Source of the DNA: Notospermus geniculatus
Taxonomy: Eukaryota > Nemertea > Pilidiophora > Heteronemertea > Lineidae
Reading direction: 5' to 3'
Length of the DNA stretch: 64,000 nt
Assembly: GCA_002633025.1 (NCBI GenBank)
Contig: NMRB01000370.1
Location: forward strand, 355,370 to 419,369
The position numbers were made by a program, and so were the translations under genes. Below the pieces are notes generated by a model, which had not been told where the DNA came from, did not search any database, and was given only the letters and a program-made list of their open reading frames with translations. This document shows, piece by piece, positions 25,219 to 37,966 of the stretch (the first letter of the stretch is position 1; each line of letters starts with the position of its first letter).

Positions 25219-25374
25219 GTAAGTTCACTTCCTTCGTAATCCTGCATGTACCTGCAGCGGTCAAGCTCTTAAAGTACCTCTCACCTTTACAGAAATTCCA
25301 TTTTTATTGCAAACCAAGAGACTCATCGTGAGTAGAGAACCATTGTTCAGATGCAATCTATAAATTTTAATTGC
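25219..25374. other. Start of the intron between 25218 and 27895
   Basis: This 2.7-kb intron consists mostly of a 1078-bp tandem duplication, a SINE fragment and an assembly gap. The exons on both sides keep phase 0. Confidence 0.7.
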
Positions 25375-26451
25375 GAAATTGCATGCAATTGCCTCATCCA
25401 TAAACGTCATTGCAATCAACAGAGATGCTCATCCATAAATGTCAGTGAAATCAACACAGATGCTCATTCGCTCGGGACAACCTGCCTCGCTCGGGACAAC
25501 CTGCCATTAATACAAAAGATGGTTATCACGGTTTCCATTTCTTCAATTGACACTCTATGATTAGTGCGTCGATTTCATCCAAGGTCCCCGTACCCTATGC
25601 AAATAAATCTACACGGGTCTCATTCATCACGCGTTCCAGCATCTTTCCCGTATCATTATAGTGACAATTCTCCTCGGATACAGAATCCAATTATTACGAT
25701 GATGTCACTTGAGTTCAATTTAGAGAAATTTCTGCGTAGATTTGAACCATTTGCTGACAAGGCTGTCAGAAGATTGGCGAAAACAGATTTAGACCGATGG
25801 GTTTTGACTTGGCCAGCCTGTCAACTCTCTCCACCATTCTCTGTTACAAAAATATAAAAAGACTCGTTACTGAGTCATCCTGTTATTCCTTGATAGATAA
25901 CTTTTGACAATATTATGGTTTTTATTGGTCCACCTTGCTGCATGTGGACTCCCACTCTTCAATAATGACCAGACTACTAGAGACACCTAGTTAGAGATCA
26001 TGGAACTATCTTGGATTGTTCCTGCATTGTCGATGTGGGATAACTTCCCTTTCATCAATGTAATGCCACTCTGTCTTGTGCATTTTTCACTGCAATTGGC
26101 AATAAATCCTTTGTTATTTTCCATATGCAGCCTCAATACAATGGGTGCATCGGAAAATCATACCACAACCCAGGCAAGGCCTAGCATCACTCGGAAAATG
26201 GCTTGAAAATTTAAAATCACTCGGCAATTCCCTCAAATCTTATAAGAAATCCAGTTTAACTGGAGATACTTTTGCTGCAATTGTGTCTGGCCGTGGGATC
26301 AGGTGATAAAGCAGACTCAAGTGGGATGAGGAAATTGACAGTCGACAAATCTTGGTAACAGATAAATTGCACTCAGCGCCAATCAATTTCAATTTAGGTT
26401 ACAAGTGGTTCAATATTGGCTCTCCAATACATAACTTGAACAAGATATCTA
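25375..26451. repeat. 1078-bp tandem duplication, copy 1 (intronic)
   Basis: Starts GAAATTGCATGCAATTGCCT and recurs at 26453, offset 1078, with a single N (26452) at the junction. Most of the unit is identical (a 97-codon non-coding frame is the same in both), but a patch around 25985-26240 carries many substitutions and small indels, for example TCATCAATGTAATGCCACTC versus TCATCAATGCCACTC. Confidence 0.97.
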
Positions 26452-26452
26452 N

Positions 26453-27538
26453 GAAATTGCATGCAATTGCCTCATCCATAAACGTCATTGCAATCAACAG
26501 AGATGCTCATCCATAAATGTCAGTGAAATCAACACAGATGCTCATTCGCTCGGGACAACCTGCCTCGCTCGGGACAACCTGCCATTAATACAAAAGATGG
26601 TTATCACGGTTTCCATTTCTTCAATTGACACTCTATGATTAGTGCGTCGATTTCATCCAAGGTCCCCGTACCCTATGCAAATAAATCTACACGGGTCTCA
26701 TTCATCACGCGTTCCAGCATCTTTCCCGTATCATTATAGTGACAATTCTCCTCGGATACAGAATCCAATTATTACGATGATGTCACTTGAGTTCAATTTA
26801 GAGAAATTTCTGCGTAGATTTGAACCATTTGCTGACAAGGCTGTCAGAAGATTGGCGAAAACAGATTTAGACCGATGGGTTTTGACTTGGCCAGCCTGTC
26901 AACTCTCTCCACCATTCTCTGTTACAAAAATATAAAAAGACTCGTTACTGAGTCATCCTGTTATTCCTTGATAGATAACTTTTGACAATATTATGGTTTT
27001 TATTGGTCCACCTTGCTGCATGTGGACTCCCACTCTTCAGTAATGACCAGACTACTAGAGACACCAAGTTAGAGATCATGAAACTAACCTGGATTATTCC
27101 TGCATCATTGATGTTGTGGGATATCTTCCCTTTCATCAATGCCACTCTGCCTCAACACACTTGTGCATTTTTCACTGCAATTGGCAATAAATCCTTTGTT
27201 ATTTTCCATCATGCAGCCTCCATACAATGGGTGCATCGGAAAATCATACCACAACCCAGGCAAGTCCTAGCATCACTCTGAAAATGGCTTGAAAATTTAA
27301 AATCACTTGGCAGTTCCTTCTAAATCTTATAAGAGATCGAGTTTAACTGGAGATACTTTTGCTGCAATTGTGTCTGGCCGTGGGATCAGGTGATAAAGCA
27401 GACTCAAGTGGGATGAGGAAATTGACAGTCGACAAATCTTGGTAACAGATAAATTGCACTCAGCGCCAATCAATTTCAATTTAGGTCACAAGTGGTTCAA
27501 TATTGGCTCTCCAATACATAACTTGAACAAGATATCTA
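26453..27538. repeat. 1078-bp tandem duplication, copy 2 (intronic)
   Basis: Second copy of 25375-26451, ending at GATATCTA. The patch of divergence in an otherwise identical unit and the lone N suggest two haplotypes joined rather than a biological duplication. Confidence 0.97.
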
Positions 27539-27614
27539 TAATTTGATATTTTGTAAAAAGAATTTAGCTACCAAGAATGTTTTGTTGAGAGCTGAGTGTC
27601 AGATACAGAATTAT

Positions 27615-27731
27615 TAGATTCTGACAACTGTACGGCAGGAGGAAACTAGAGTGTCGGAGAAAACTTCCTTCGTCAAATATCACACGAAGAATAGGTCTAA
27701 CTGGGGATCGAATCCTAAACCTCAGCAGTGA
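27615..27731 (-). mobile_element. SINE fragment abutting the gap
   Basis: The minus strand reads GAGGTTTAGGATTCGATCCCC, a B box, then about 50 bp later CACTCTAGTTTCCTCCTGCC, the shared core. The head with the A box is lost in the run of N. Same family as 55610-55735. Confidence 0.65.
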
Positions 27732-27761
27732 NNNNNNNNNNNNNNNNNNNNNNNNNNNNNN
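27732..27761. other. Assembly gap, 30 N
   Basis: A run of 30 undetermined bases inside a SINE, a usual cause of a break in short-read assemblies. It lies 133 bp before the 41-nt exon, so nothing coding is obviously lost. Confidence 1.
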
Positions 27762-27894
27762 TAGGGTAGATTTGTCTGTATTGGGTACATTTTATGAATA
27801 AACCTTTACTGTAGTAAAGTTAGGATGGCGAAATGTGCACTTAAAGCAATTTCTTTCCAGATTTCTTAATTTTGGTGCTTTCCTACTTTTGCAG

Positions 27895-27935
27895 CCACCC
27901 CTGAGTGCATTTGATGGGTCACCAGCTCACCATCG
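27895..27935 (+). CDS. SASH1: SASH1-like micro-exon 3 in window
   Basis: 41 nt, phase 0 to 2, with acceptor TTTTGCAG and donor GTAAGT. It encodes PPLSAFDGSPAHH plus two bases of an Arg codon that the next exon completes. It is short and would be weak alone, but the split codon CG|G and the continued open frame fit the exon at 53566 exactly. Proline and serine rich, presumably disordered linker. It is followed by a 25.6-kb intron, the longest in the window. Confidence 0.65.
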
Positions 27936-28708
27936 GTAAGTTCCATGCCATTTCATCATCATTTGAGTAGGGCCAATAGAATAGCATCAGTAGTTCTTGT
28001 GTTAGGCAAACCTTATTACTCTGAATTTATTTTGGGAATCTGAGCCGAAGAACTTGCATCGTCACTCTACCCAGCTTTTGGTTTTACTATAGTCTGTCAA
28101 AACTGTACTTTCCAGGAGAAACATTCGTAACTGTCACACCGGCCTATTGCTTCTGATCACAGTTTTGTGTTCTACTGGGTTAAGGTTTTAATGAAAATTG
28201 CTATAAATTTTAGGCCACTTGAGGATATAGTAGCAGCCATATCTCAGCTTCATGCTGTATTGATCGCTACTCCTTTACACAAACCTAATAAACACGTGCA
28301 GTGTAATCAACAAGTTGCTGCCTCCTCGAAACAAAATGATCAATGCACACAAGTTTCACCACAGTTTTCTAGACTTTCTTCATTTCATTCAGCCTCGATA
28401 AGTGTTCACGATTCGAAATTAATTTTATCATGTGGTTTATTATGTTTTTCTGGCGCCTCATTTGGTATATACTAAATATATGAAGAACTTGTTGAAATGC
28501 AGCGACACAACTCATTGAAACATGAATCAAGTCGAGAGATGCACTCATGTGGTTCATTTAATGAAAAATTCTTTAAGTATTGGAAAGTGTGTGTGGATGT
28601 CTTGGGAATTCATAATGAAAACTCATTTCAATGCTGTCGTTGGGCCTGTATTGGAACATTTTTGGCTCCAGACAATGTGACTGAAACTCAACCATCTCAT
28701 CGGTGTAT

Positions 28709-28900
28709 CCCCATTTTGCCTAGACCCATTTTGAGTACTCCCCATTTCGCCTACAAAAATTCCCCATTTTACCTACTACCCCATTTTGCCTACCCCATTC
28801 CACCTACCTTTATTTTGCCTACTCCCCATTTTACCTACCTCCCCATTTCACCTACTCCCCATTTCACCTACTCTCCATTTCACCTACTCCCTGTTTCGCC
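28709..28900. repeat. 16-bp minisatellite, about 11 units
   Basis: Units of CCCCATTTCACCTACT with variants (CCCCATTTTGCCTACC). The most regular part is 28840-28900. Long open frames through it (159 and 137 codons) are products of the repeat. Confidence 0.95.
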
Positions 28901-29220
28901 GGATAAACCGTCTCATCTCGACAGATGTTGCAGCCGGTCCAGCAGAATCCGTGGATCGATACCAACTCCCGTGTGAGGAAAGCGGACTGTTCAACGGCAT
29001 GCACCACATGTTGCTTCCAAACGAGAATGAAGATAACTTATTAGAGGGATCAGAGATATCTCCAATCTTACTGATATATCCTAGCGTGATATTCCAATTC
29101 CGCGCATTGCGGTTTAATCATCATCCGATTCTGCATGCAGAACCACTGATTGATTATCAATTCTTCTTATTAGTTCCGACTTGTGGAAGGCTTCAGTGAC
29201 GAGCACTCCTCTTAACCCTT

Positions 29221-29370
29221 AAGGGCCGTATGCACCAACGACGATTATCTTGAACTCAGGTTGAGCCACAACTTTTTCCTTGTTCAGGTTTGCCAGGGCA
29301 TGATGTGACAATGGAAAAGTTGTGGCTCAACCTGAGTTCAAGATAATCGTCGTTGGTGCATACGGCCCTT
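29221..29370. mobile_element. Near-perfect foldback MITE, ~58-bp arms
   Basis: The left arm begins AAGGGCCGTATGCACCAACG and the right arm is its reverse complement ending GTGCATACGGCCCTT. The arms (29221-29279, 29313-29370) are almost perfectly complementary around a 33-bp loop. The AGGGCCGTATNCA terminus resembles those at 60883 and 62184. The high arm identity suggests recent activity. Confidence 0.93.
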
Positions 29371-32334
29371 GATGGTTGGCAAGCTGTCCTTTACCTTCGT
29401 CTGCTTTCCTCACACTTTTCAATATCAGTATGCTGAAGGCCATTGGCTCCCTTACCCAAGCTTTACAGCTTCCTACCTTCCCCTCTTTCACATGTTTTTA
29501 ATGGAAAATCCATTATAGGTATGTCAGTATTGGAGCTTCTTTTGAAAAGTTATATGATGTTGTTATACTTACTCAGAAAGCTTTGCCGATAAACACAACT
29601 GGTAATGCCTTCCAAAAAAGGAGAATTGGTGTTCTCCAAAGGCTTTGGAAAGAACATTTCCAAATCAAGTGGACATACTTTATGGTTCCAAGATATTTCT
29701 TCCTGGCTTGCATCCCAAGGCAGAAGTCTTATCCAAATGTAGTCAACAGGTGGTCAAGGAAACGGAAATATGATTTCACCTCACCAGTCTCTAGAGAGAG
29801 ACTAGATGGACGCATTAGCTAGGCCAGTACTCATGTTTTATGCAACAGATGTGAGAATGGTCCTAGTCGCCATAATTCATTTTCGTCATTACTTTTGTCT
29901 GGTATGCTGTGGGGCATTTGCCTCACCTTCCAAGGCTGTGTGGTCATTCTGGTCAATGGGAAATGACCCGTCGTGAATGATGGCTAATATGATGGAATCC
30001 TTTTGGTGTCCTTTGTGATAGCCCAGTCAAGTTGAGATGATGCTTGATGGGCACCAGTGAATGTGGGAAGGATAGCCACAACATTCCGAGATGGCTTCCT
30101 AGGGAATGTCATTTCCACAATGTTGCAACCTTCTAGAAATTCACATCAGCTTCCATGTTTTGAAAATATAACTTTCCTTTACCCAGTCTCTTATAACATG
30201 CAGATAAATTATGTCACCGTCCTAGCTTTTGTAGTTTTGGTATTGCAGTTATGGTCGACATTGATGGAAGAGCTGCTTCGATTTTATATATTGCATCACC
30301 TGCCTTTAAGCAGAATATGTCATCATAAGTATGCTACAGCTGTGTAAAATGTCATTCAAATGATGTTGGCGTCTGCAACACCTTTCCTTTTACCATCTGC
30401 AATCATCTAAGCTTTGCTTACACATGGTATGGTAGTTACAGCAGACTTTGGTAGGAGCTGTTAATTGCGCCACCTGCTTGAAGTGGAATACGTCTCGAAA
30501 GTCACAGCATTCGCATTGAGAGAAATGAGAAAACTCGTTTGGGCAATTACCTTTCCTTTACCATAGACATCTATATGGTCATCAACCTTGCTCACACACG
30601 GTTCGGTACAAAACACATTTGCTGTCCTGGTTGGAACATCTCCTTGATTTATTATAGTCATTATAGGAAGACACAGCCATTTCAAAGATAGATCAAGTAT
30701 AAATACTGGCATTAGCCTAAGGAAACACAAATTAATTATACACTTAGTGGATGCTTTGTTAGAAAGTCACCTAAGGAGCTTTTCTTATGATAGATGAGTG
30801 GAATTAGCAGGATGGTGGACATCTTTGAGTGATTAGTGATGACTTATGCAAGGGTTCTTATTGGTACTGGTGTCTGGTTGTCAAAATGTGTCCAAGAGTA
30901 TCTGCCGAATTTGTCATGCTACAGAAACTTGACATTTTCTTGAATTTCTGTTAACCAGATGAGATGACGGCGAGATTGCAAGCGATCTGATCACCACCAA
31001 TCTTCTCGCCAGCTGCCGTACACAATGCGATATTGGTTTGATATTGTTTGATATTAGTTGCTCATTGCTGACAAGAGGAATCCATGAATTGTTAGCCACG
31101 CACACCTCTGGCGTCAACAGCCGTTTTGCTCAGGATGTGATCAGATTGCTTGCGACATCGTGCTCACCTCGCCTGGTCTGCTGCCCGCTTGAGCCCCACC
31201 AATAGCCATATATATAGTGTCCTTGACTCTCTCCAACAGAGAGATCTTCACCTGAGATTATCATTGCCGTTTGAAATTTTGATGCTTCTGAAGATGATTG
31301 CATTCCTTAGCGGTTGTATTGCTGTCTCTCGCAGTTCCTTTTGTGAACCCAAAGTTGAAAGGAAGAGGATATTCACACCAAACACACCCAGACCTATTTA
31401 TGGCTGTGCTTTCTTCCAAGGGCATTGACATTTTCTTCAATAAGCGTCACGTCTAAAAAGTCTTTCGTTTGAGGAAAGGATTCCCCTTCGTCATATTCAG
31501 GCCTTTCTGAGGAGATAGCCAAGGTTACCAGACAGTCGTCCATGAACAATAAAGATATCATCTCGAGTAATCTGGTATTACCAAAGTTCATCAATCTTCC
31601 TCTGTTCTGATTGCGATGTTACATGAATATATCATATTATTCTAGGCATGATTAGGTTTGGGCGATGAGAGAACGTTGTTATCGGAGATGTTTGTTGTAT
31701 GGGATTTTTTTCATGCCAGACTTGGCTTGGAAATGATATTCGATCTGCCTAGGTGGAGCTCAATTATTGCGTTTTGTTGACGACAAAGAATATGATGTCA
31801 CTCATCTTCCTGGCTTTGTGGTTGTCGTTTTTCAAGTGAGACTTTGAATTTGAATTGAAGTGATGATGCCTTTTTCCATGACGAAGCTAAAAAAGTCATC
31901 CTTCCACTCGTTGATCATAGAAGAATCAAATAATGCCTGTAGCAATGAATGCGTCTGCCACTTCCTTGTATGACAAGCTGTTGTCAGGAAAATCACTGCG
32001 TTTGTCCTTGAAGAGCGCGTGTTCCCAAAGGGCGGTGTGATAAATTAGCAGGGATGGATCCAAACCTTTAAGCCTGAAGCCATAGCTGTGATTTAATGAA
32101 GCTTCTGATTTAAGTTCACTTGTAGCTGTACCAGTGTGTTAGTGGCTGCGCTGCCACAGGGAAATCAGCACTCAGCCTGCTTATTCAATGCATGTGTGAT
32201 ATTGATTGAAATGCATACCTTTGGTTTTACAACTTAGCATCTTCCTTTATACAGCACGGCATTGTTAGTTGTGTTGGTACTTTTGATGAATTTGTTTCCA
32301 TCCTCTTAGAAAATATCCCCCCAACTGCTCGCAG
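29371..32334. other. Intronic, mostly unremarkable
   Basis: One diverged tandem pair, about 170 bp apart: 30383-30460 and 30546-30625 share a TTTCCTTT(T)ACCAT...ATCAT(C)TAAGCTTTGCTTACACA-like order. Otherwise nothing recognised. Confidence 0.45.
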
Positions 32335-32760
32335 ATCATAACCTTTCTCCTTCCCTTCACTTTGTTGGTGCCGCTACAAGGGGTTCACCACCCATGACTT
32401 CAAACCAACATCCCGTCCCCAGAACCACACTCAGGTCACAAGTTCTTTTCCTTCACCCTCACTTAAGTTGGTGGTGTTGAGGGGTTCGCCTTCTTTGCTG
32501 ATGTCCACAGAACCTCAGCCCGCCAAGATCATGAATCTCTTTTCTTCAATGGTGCTGTTGAGGGGTTCACCATCCATGACCTTTACCGATGTCCCCAGAA
32601 CCACACTCAGATCATAGATTCTTTTTCCTTGCCCTTTCCTGTGTTGGTACTTTTGAGGTGCTCACCTTCCACGACCTGTTAACCAATGTCCCCAGAAGCT
32701 TCTTACCGCACTCTGACCACGAATCTTTTTTCTTTACCCCCACTTCAGCAAAGTCACCCC
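32335..32760. repeat. Degenerate ~110-bp tandem repeat, about 4 units
   Basis: Repeated order: CTTTTCCTTC-CC, TGTTGGTG, (G)AGGGGTTCACC, CCATGACCT, GATGTCCCCAGAACC, ACACTCAGATCA, ATTCTT. Recognisable starts lie near 32345, 32445, 32535 and 32625. Frames of 144 and 78 codons over it are not supported as genes. Confidence 0.85.
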
Positions 32761-34909
32761 ATGTTACTTTCATCCCTATGATCAGCAAAACCCAATTCAG
32801 CTCACATCCTCGGACCGGAAAAGTAATCTTTTTCTCCACATTCCCCATTCAATCTGAGCAGTCAGAAGCCCCGACTGTTTGTTGCTGGGCATTAAGATTC
32901 ATGTCACATTCGTGGGTTGCCACCTTTATGAAACTTGCATTAGCCTATCAGGAGGGCTTCACATCCTCTCCATATTTTATCAGCCGCGGAGCGTCTCGAT
33001 CATCAGGTCGCTACGATCGCTAGGGATAAATGAAGAGCTCCGCTCGATGGCCCTTCATTCAGTTTGCTCATCAGAAAATCTCGTTTGGGTTTTGCCTTGT
33101 ATCAATCATGGGACCTCATGATGGATGGCCACTTGTTATAGGTCATCCTATGTAGCATTCTGTCAAGATGCGTGTTCAGATTTGACATCATTTCAGAAGT
33201 AGCCAGAGCTGCAGATAACTTCCTCCTTGGATGCTGACCTTGAGTCTCAAGAATTACCTATTTGCGGAGGTCTTTGGGTTGATTTCTGCTTGGATGGTGA
33301 CGGTTCATTGCTTTTCTATTGCTGTTTTGGAAAGTTCAAAACCCCTTTTAGAGTGGCCTTGGGACACACTAAGAAACTTGGAAAGAACTTTTCCAGTGAC
33401 ATCAGGTCAAGTTGTTCCTTGGCATAGCTCCTCAAATAATGTTTCTTTCCACCTGAGTACAAAGCTTTACTGATAAAGCATTCTACTACAACTTTCGCTC
33501 ACATGGTTGGAAAATCTGCCTTTCAAATATAGAGAATCCATTCGTGTATCACAGTAGCTGCACACCGACTTGGGTCACCCTGCTATTGATTTTCCCCTGA
33601 CATCCTAATGGTTCTGACAGTTGGCTACCAGAGCGAGGAATCAACAAACGTGAGCAGAATACATCATTATCATAGACTTCCTACTCGGTCATTACTGAAC
33701 TTCCCATGTCAAACACCAAGTGGGTGAAGAACAAGGAATTAAGTGAGGTTTGAAGTATTGGCCAACTTCTTATGGCGTGAACGACAGTCAACAGTAGCTT
33801 CATTAGAAACATTTGGGAAGTGCAGTCCACACCAGCACCTGCGGTACGACGGGTGGCACTGCAGCATAAGACGTTAAAGACGTTAAAGATGTTAAAATGC
33901 GGCAAAACAAAGCAATGACCTCTGGACACAACGTCCTTTACGCTGTGCAACACAGGGCAAAACAGAGTCTTATGCTTGCTACATATCACGTGGAATAGTT
34001 TTGCAGTTCCTGATTGCCTTTGCTTTTCATTTGATCTTTGAGCTGCAAGAGGATTGGCCAATATCGATGTTCCATCCTTCCACGGAATGGCCATAATTCT
34101 TTACCTTAATGGTAGCATGTCCTATTCCACTATCAGTAACCAGCTGTCATGTTCTTGATGACTGATGGATCCTCCATCGAGGGGGACCTTGTCACTGAAA
34201 CTGAACAAGAAACTGCAGTATTAGTTTTATAATGTGCTGAGATTGGCTCAGTTCAGAACTTGACCAAGTCGGACCATCCTGTCAAGGGAATCAGCAATAA
34301 TCAACTGCACTAGAAATCTGCCAAAATGCAAACCAGAACTGGAGATTTCGAAATTTTCATCAGCTGACCCTGTCATTTGAAAACTGTCTGGAGGATGGAC
34401 CCCAACAGCTAACTTCATTCCTCCGCAGTGCAGCATCACAAACGTGATTCAGCTACGAAGCCGTCTCACTCCCTCGATAGATCATTGACCAAAGTACACA
34501 CGATGAGTGACCACTCTCCTTAGTTACTGTATCAGCATCGCTGACTATACCGTTCTTGTCATACTTCTCCGTGTTCGCCCACCTCTCGTCCACCTCATCA
34601 GCTTCCACACAAATATTTACCAAACTCTTCAACTTAGGTGTTCATGGAAACTGATCAACCACTGATCGATGGCCAATCTCCACTGTTGACATTTTGACTC
34701 AGTATTGCCTGCTCGGCCATGCAAACGAGTTCTGGGACTCCGCTGGATGTTGCGGTGACTTTACGTGTAAACCGCAGCCATGTTTGCCAAACTACTTAGT
34801 TGAGGTGTGCAAAGAAGGATGATCAGACACTGCTGAATGGCCAATCTGCACTGCTGTTGACACTTTTACTCAGATACCCAGTTTGACGGTCAAAAACAGT
34901 TGACTTTTT
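32761..34909. other. Intronic, nothing recognised
   Basis: Open frames up to 137 codons (minus strand 33681-34094) show no domain, codon or splice support. Confidence 0.45.
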
Positions 34910-35029
34910 CATCTTCATTTGGGATGCTTCATGAACTGCTCATCAGTTTACTGCCTTTTTGTTCACAGCATCTTCATTTGGGATGCTTCACGAACTGCTC
35001 ATCAGTTTACTGCTCTTTTTGTTCACAGC
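34910..35029. repeat. 59-bp direct repeat, two units
   Basis: CATCTTCATTTGGGATGCTT through GTTCACAGCA occurs twice in tandem with one C/T and one small indel difference. The next 200 bp contain looser TTTCCTTTCTC..GAAAGAACA(T/C)A repeats. Confidence 0.93.
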
Positions 35030-35835
35030 ATCGTTGAACAGAATAAAGATGAGTTGAAGCCATAAACCTTTTCTTTCCTCTTGAAAGAACATAGCAGAAT
35101 TTGGTCACTGGTCAAATACTGCGGACATAAACTTTTTCCTTTCTCTTCAAAGAACACAACAGAATTCTATGGATTGCCAATGGCCAAAGTAATTGAGGCC
35201 GTCAACTTCTTCCTTTCTCATGGAAGGACATTGGCCAACAGATAGATGGTCAATGGCCAAAGTATCTCTGAGAGTTCATCCTGGAAATACTACATAAATA
35301 CCCAATTCATTTATTCCTCTCCAAGCCGAGTGCTGAATTCAGAAGCAACTAAACCATTTTATCATGAATTGCCATCCGCATAATTATTATTGGTTGAATT
35401 CCTAGAGGACCATGGACATGTCTGCTTCGTACGTCTCCCAATAGGATTCGTCAACTTTGATCTGGTAATACCCCAAATGGATTCCGCCGTCCGCCGTAGA
35501 TGCGCCTCCCTGGCGACTCTGTGATCAAATCACCACGATTCTGAATTCTGAACACATTGATTGATGAATCGCTGCTCCATTTATTAATTAAATCTATGAA
35601 TTAACTCACTGTGTACACAAGGAAGTGTTCCATTTGTGAGTTTAATTATTTTCAAACATGTTGTCCCAGCGCGATGTGCCGTGTTGACCGGATGAGTCAG
35701 GCCGATATCTCTGAGTCTCATGTGGCCGAGTACCTGCCATGATGTGAGCTACATCAGTTTTGACATGACAGTAACTGATTGCAGAGGAGTGTCCTCTGAA
35801 AAAGCATTGGATGCTTCAGTCTAAAACCATGACAG

Positions 35836-37966
35836 AGAGGTTACCCTTACTACCCTGTTTTGTGGTACACTAAAGGCACTTGATCCTCCCTGTGAGAGTT
35901 TTCTTGTGCGTGTTGGCTCTCAATGAGAGGTTGCCCTTACTACCCTAGCTGTTTTGTGGTACACTAAAGGCACTTGATCCTCCCTGTGAGAGTTTTCTTG
36001 TGCGTGTTGGCTCTCAATGAGAGGTTGCCCTTACTACCCTAGCTGTTTTGTGGTACACTAAAGGCACTTGATCCTCCCTGTGAGAGTTTTCTTGTGCGTG
36101 TTGGCTCTCAATGAGAGGTTGCCCTTACTACCCTAGCTGTTTTGTGGTACACTAAAGGCACTTGATCCTCCCTGTGAGAGTTTTCTTGTGCGTGTTGGCT
36201 CTCAATGAGAGGTTGCCCTTACTACCCTAGCTGTTTTGTGGTACACTAAAGGCACTTGATCCTCCCTGTGAGAGTTTTCTTGTGCGTGTTGGCTCTCAAT
36301 GAGAGGTTGCCCTTACTACCCTAGCTGTTTTGTGGTACACTAAAGGCACTTGATCCTCCCTGTGAGAGTTTTCTTGTGCGTGTTGGCTCTCAATGAGAGG
36401 TTGCCCTTACTACCCTAGCTGTTTTGTGGTACACTAAAGGCACTTGATCCTCCCTGTGAGAGTTTTCTTGTGCGTGTTGGCTCTCAATGAGAGGTTGCCC
36501 TTACTACCCTAGCTGTTTTGTGGTACACTAAAGGCACTTGATCCTCCCTGTGAGAGTTTTCTTGTGCGTGTTGGCTCTCAATGAGAGGTTGCCCTTACTA
36601 CCCTAGCTGTTTTGTGGTACACTAAAGGCACTTGATCCTCCCTGTGAGAGTTTTCTTGTGCGTGTTGGCTCTCAATGAGAGGTTGCCCTTACTACCCTAG
36701 CTGTTTTGTGGTACACTAAAGGCACTTGATCCTCCCTGTGAGAGTTTCCTTGTGCGTGTTGGCTCTCAATGAGAGGTTACCCTTACTACCCTGTTTTGTG
36801 GTACACTAAAGGCACTTGATCCTCCCTGTGAGAGTTTTCTTGTGCGTGTTGGCTCTCAATGGGAGGTTGCCCTTACTACCCTAGCTGTTTTGTGGTAGAC
36901 TAAAGGCACTTGATCCTCCCTGTGAGAGTTTTCTTGTGCGTGTTGGCTCTCAATGAGAGGTTACCCTTACTACCCTGTTTTGTGGTACACTAAAGGCACT
37001 TGATCCTCCCTGTGAGAGTTTTCTTGTGCGTGTTGGCTCTCAATGAGAGGTTGCCCTTACTACCCTAGCTGTTTTGTGGTACACTAAAGGCACTTGATCC
37101 TCCCTGTGAGAGTTTTCTTGTGCGTGTTGGCTCTCAATGAGAGGTTACCCTTACTACCCTGTTTTGTGGTACACTAAAGGCACTTGATCCTCCCTGTGAG
37201 AGTTTTCTTGTGCGTGTTGGCTCTCAATGGGAGGTTGCCCTTACTACCCTAGCTGTTTTGTGGTAGACTAAAGGCACTTGATCCTCCCTGTGAGAGTTTT
37301 CTTGTGCGTGTTGGCTCTCAATGAGAGGTTACCCTTACTACCCTGTTTTGTGGTACACTAAAGGCACTTGATCCTCCCTGTGAGAGTTTTCTTGTGCGTG
37401 TTGGCTCTCAATGGGAGGTTGCCCTTACTACCCTAGCTGTTTTGTGGTAGACTAAAGGCACTTGATCCTCCCTGTGAGAGTTTTCTTGTGCGTGTTGGCT
37501 CTCAATGAGAGGTTACCCTTACTACCCTGTTTTGTGGTACACTAAAGGCACTTGATCCTCCCTGTGAGAGTTTTCTTGTGCGTGTTGGCTCTCAATGGGA
37601 GGTTGCCCTTACTACCCTAGCTGTTTTGTGGTAGACTAAAGGCACTTGATCCTCCCTGTGAGAGTTTTCTTGTGCGTGTTGGCTCTCAATGAGAGGTTAC
37701 CCTTACTACCCTGTTTTGTGGTACACTAAAGGCACTTGATCCTCCCTGTGAGAGTTTTCTTGTGCGTGTTGGCTCTCAATGGGAGGTTGCCCTTACTACC
37801 CTAGCTGTTTTGTGGTAGACTAAAGGCACTTGATCCTCCCTGTGAGAGTTTTCTTGTGCGTGTTGGCTCTCAATGAGAGGTTACCCTTACTACCCTGTTT
37901 TGTGGTACACTAAAGGCACTTGATCCTCCCTGTGAGAGTTCTCTTGTGCGTGTTGGCTCTCAATGG
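35836..37966. repeat. Satellite array of 94- and 90-bp monomers, about 23 units, with dimeric higher-order part
   Basis: The word TGATCCTCCCTGTGAGAG recurs every 94 or 90 bp. Three monomer types are visible. A (90 bp): GAGGTTACCC...CCCTGTTTTGTGGTACAC. B0 (94 bp): GAGGTTGCCC...CCCTAGCTGTTTTGTGG, then TACAC. B' (94 bp): GGGAGGTTGCCC with TAGAC. Order: one A, about nine B0 in a row, then A-B'-A-B0-A-B'-A-B'-A-B'-A-B'-A, so the right half is a 184-bp A/B dimer repeat. Each unit holds the palindrome CTCTCAATGAGAG (absent from B', which has GGGAG). Units of one type are virtually identical, so amplification is recent. No long open frame. Confidence 0.97.

Noticed and set aside
25564-26935. Identical 97-codon frames in both 1078-bp copies
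   Set aside because: Same duplication, no start context, no splice sites that fit the gene's phase.
28497-29199. Open frames of 159 and 137 codons
   Set aside because: They run through the CCCCATTTCACCTACT minisatellite. The peptide is a repeat product with no splice or domain support.
32589-33023. 144-codon open frame
   Set aside because: It covers a degenerate tandem repeat and unrelated sequence, with no coding signature.
35836-37966. CRISPR-like repeat array
   Set aside because: There are no unique spacers. The whole 94/90-bp unit is repeated, and the context is eukaryotic intron.
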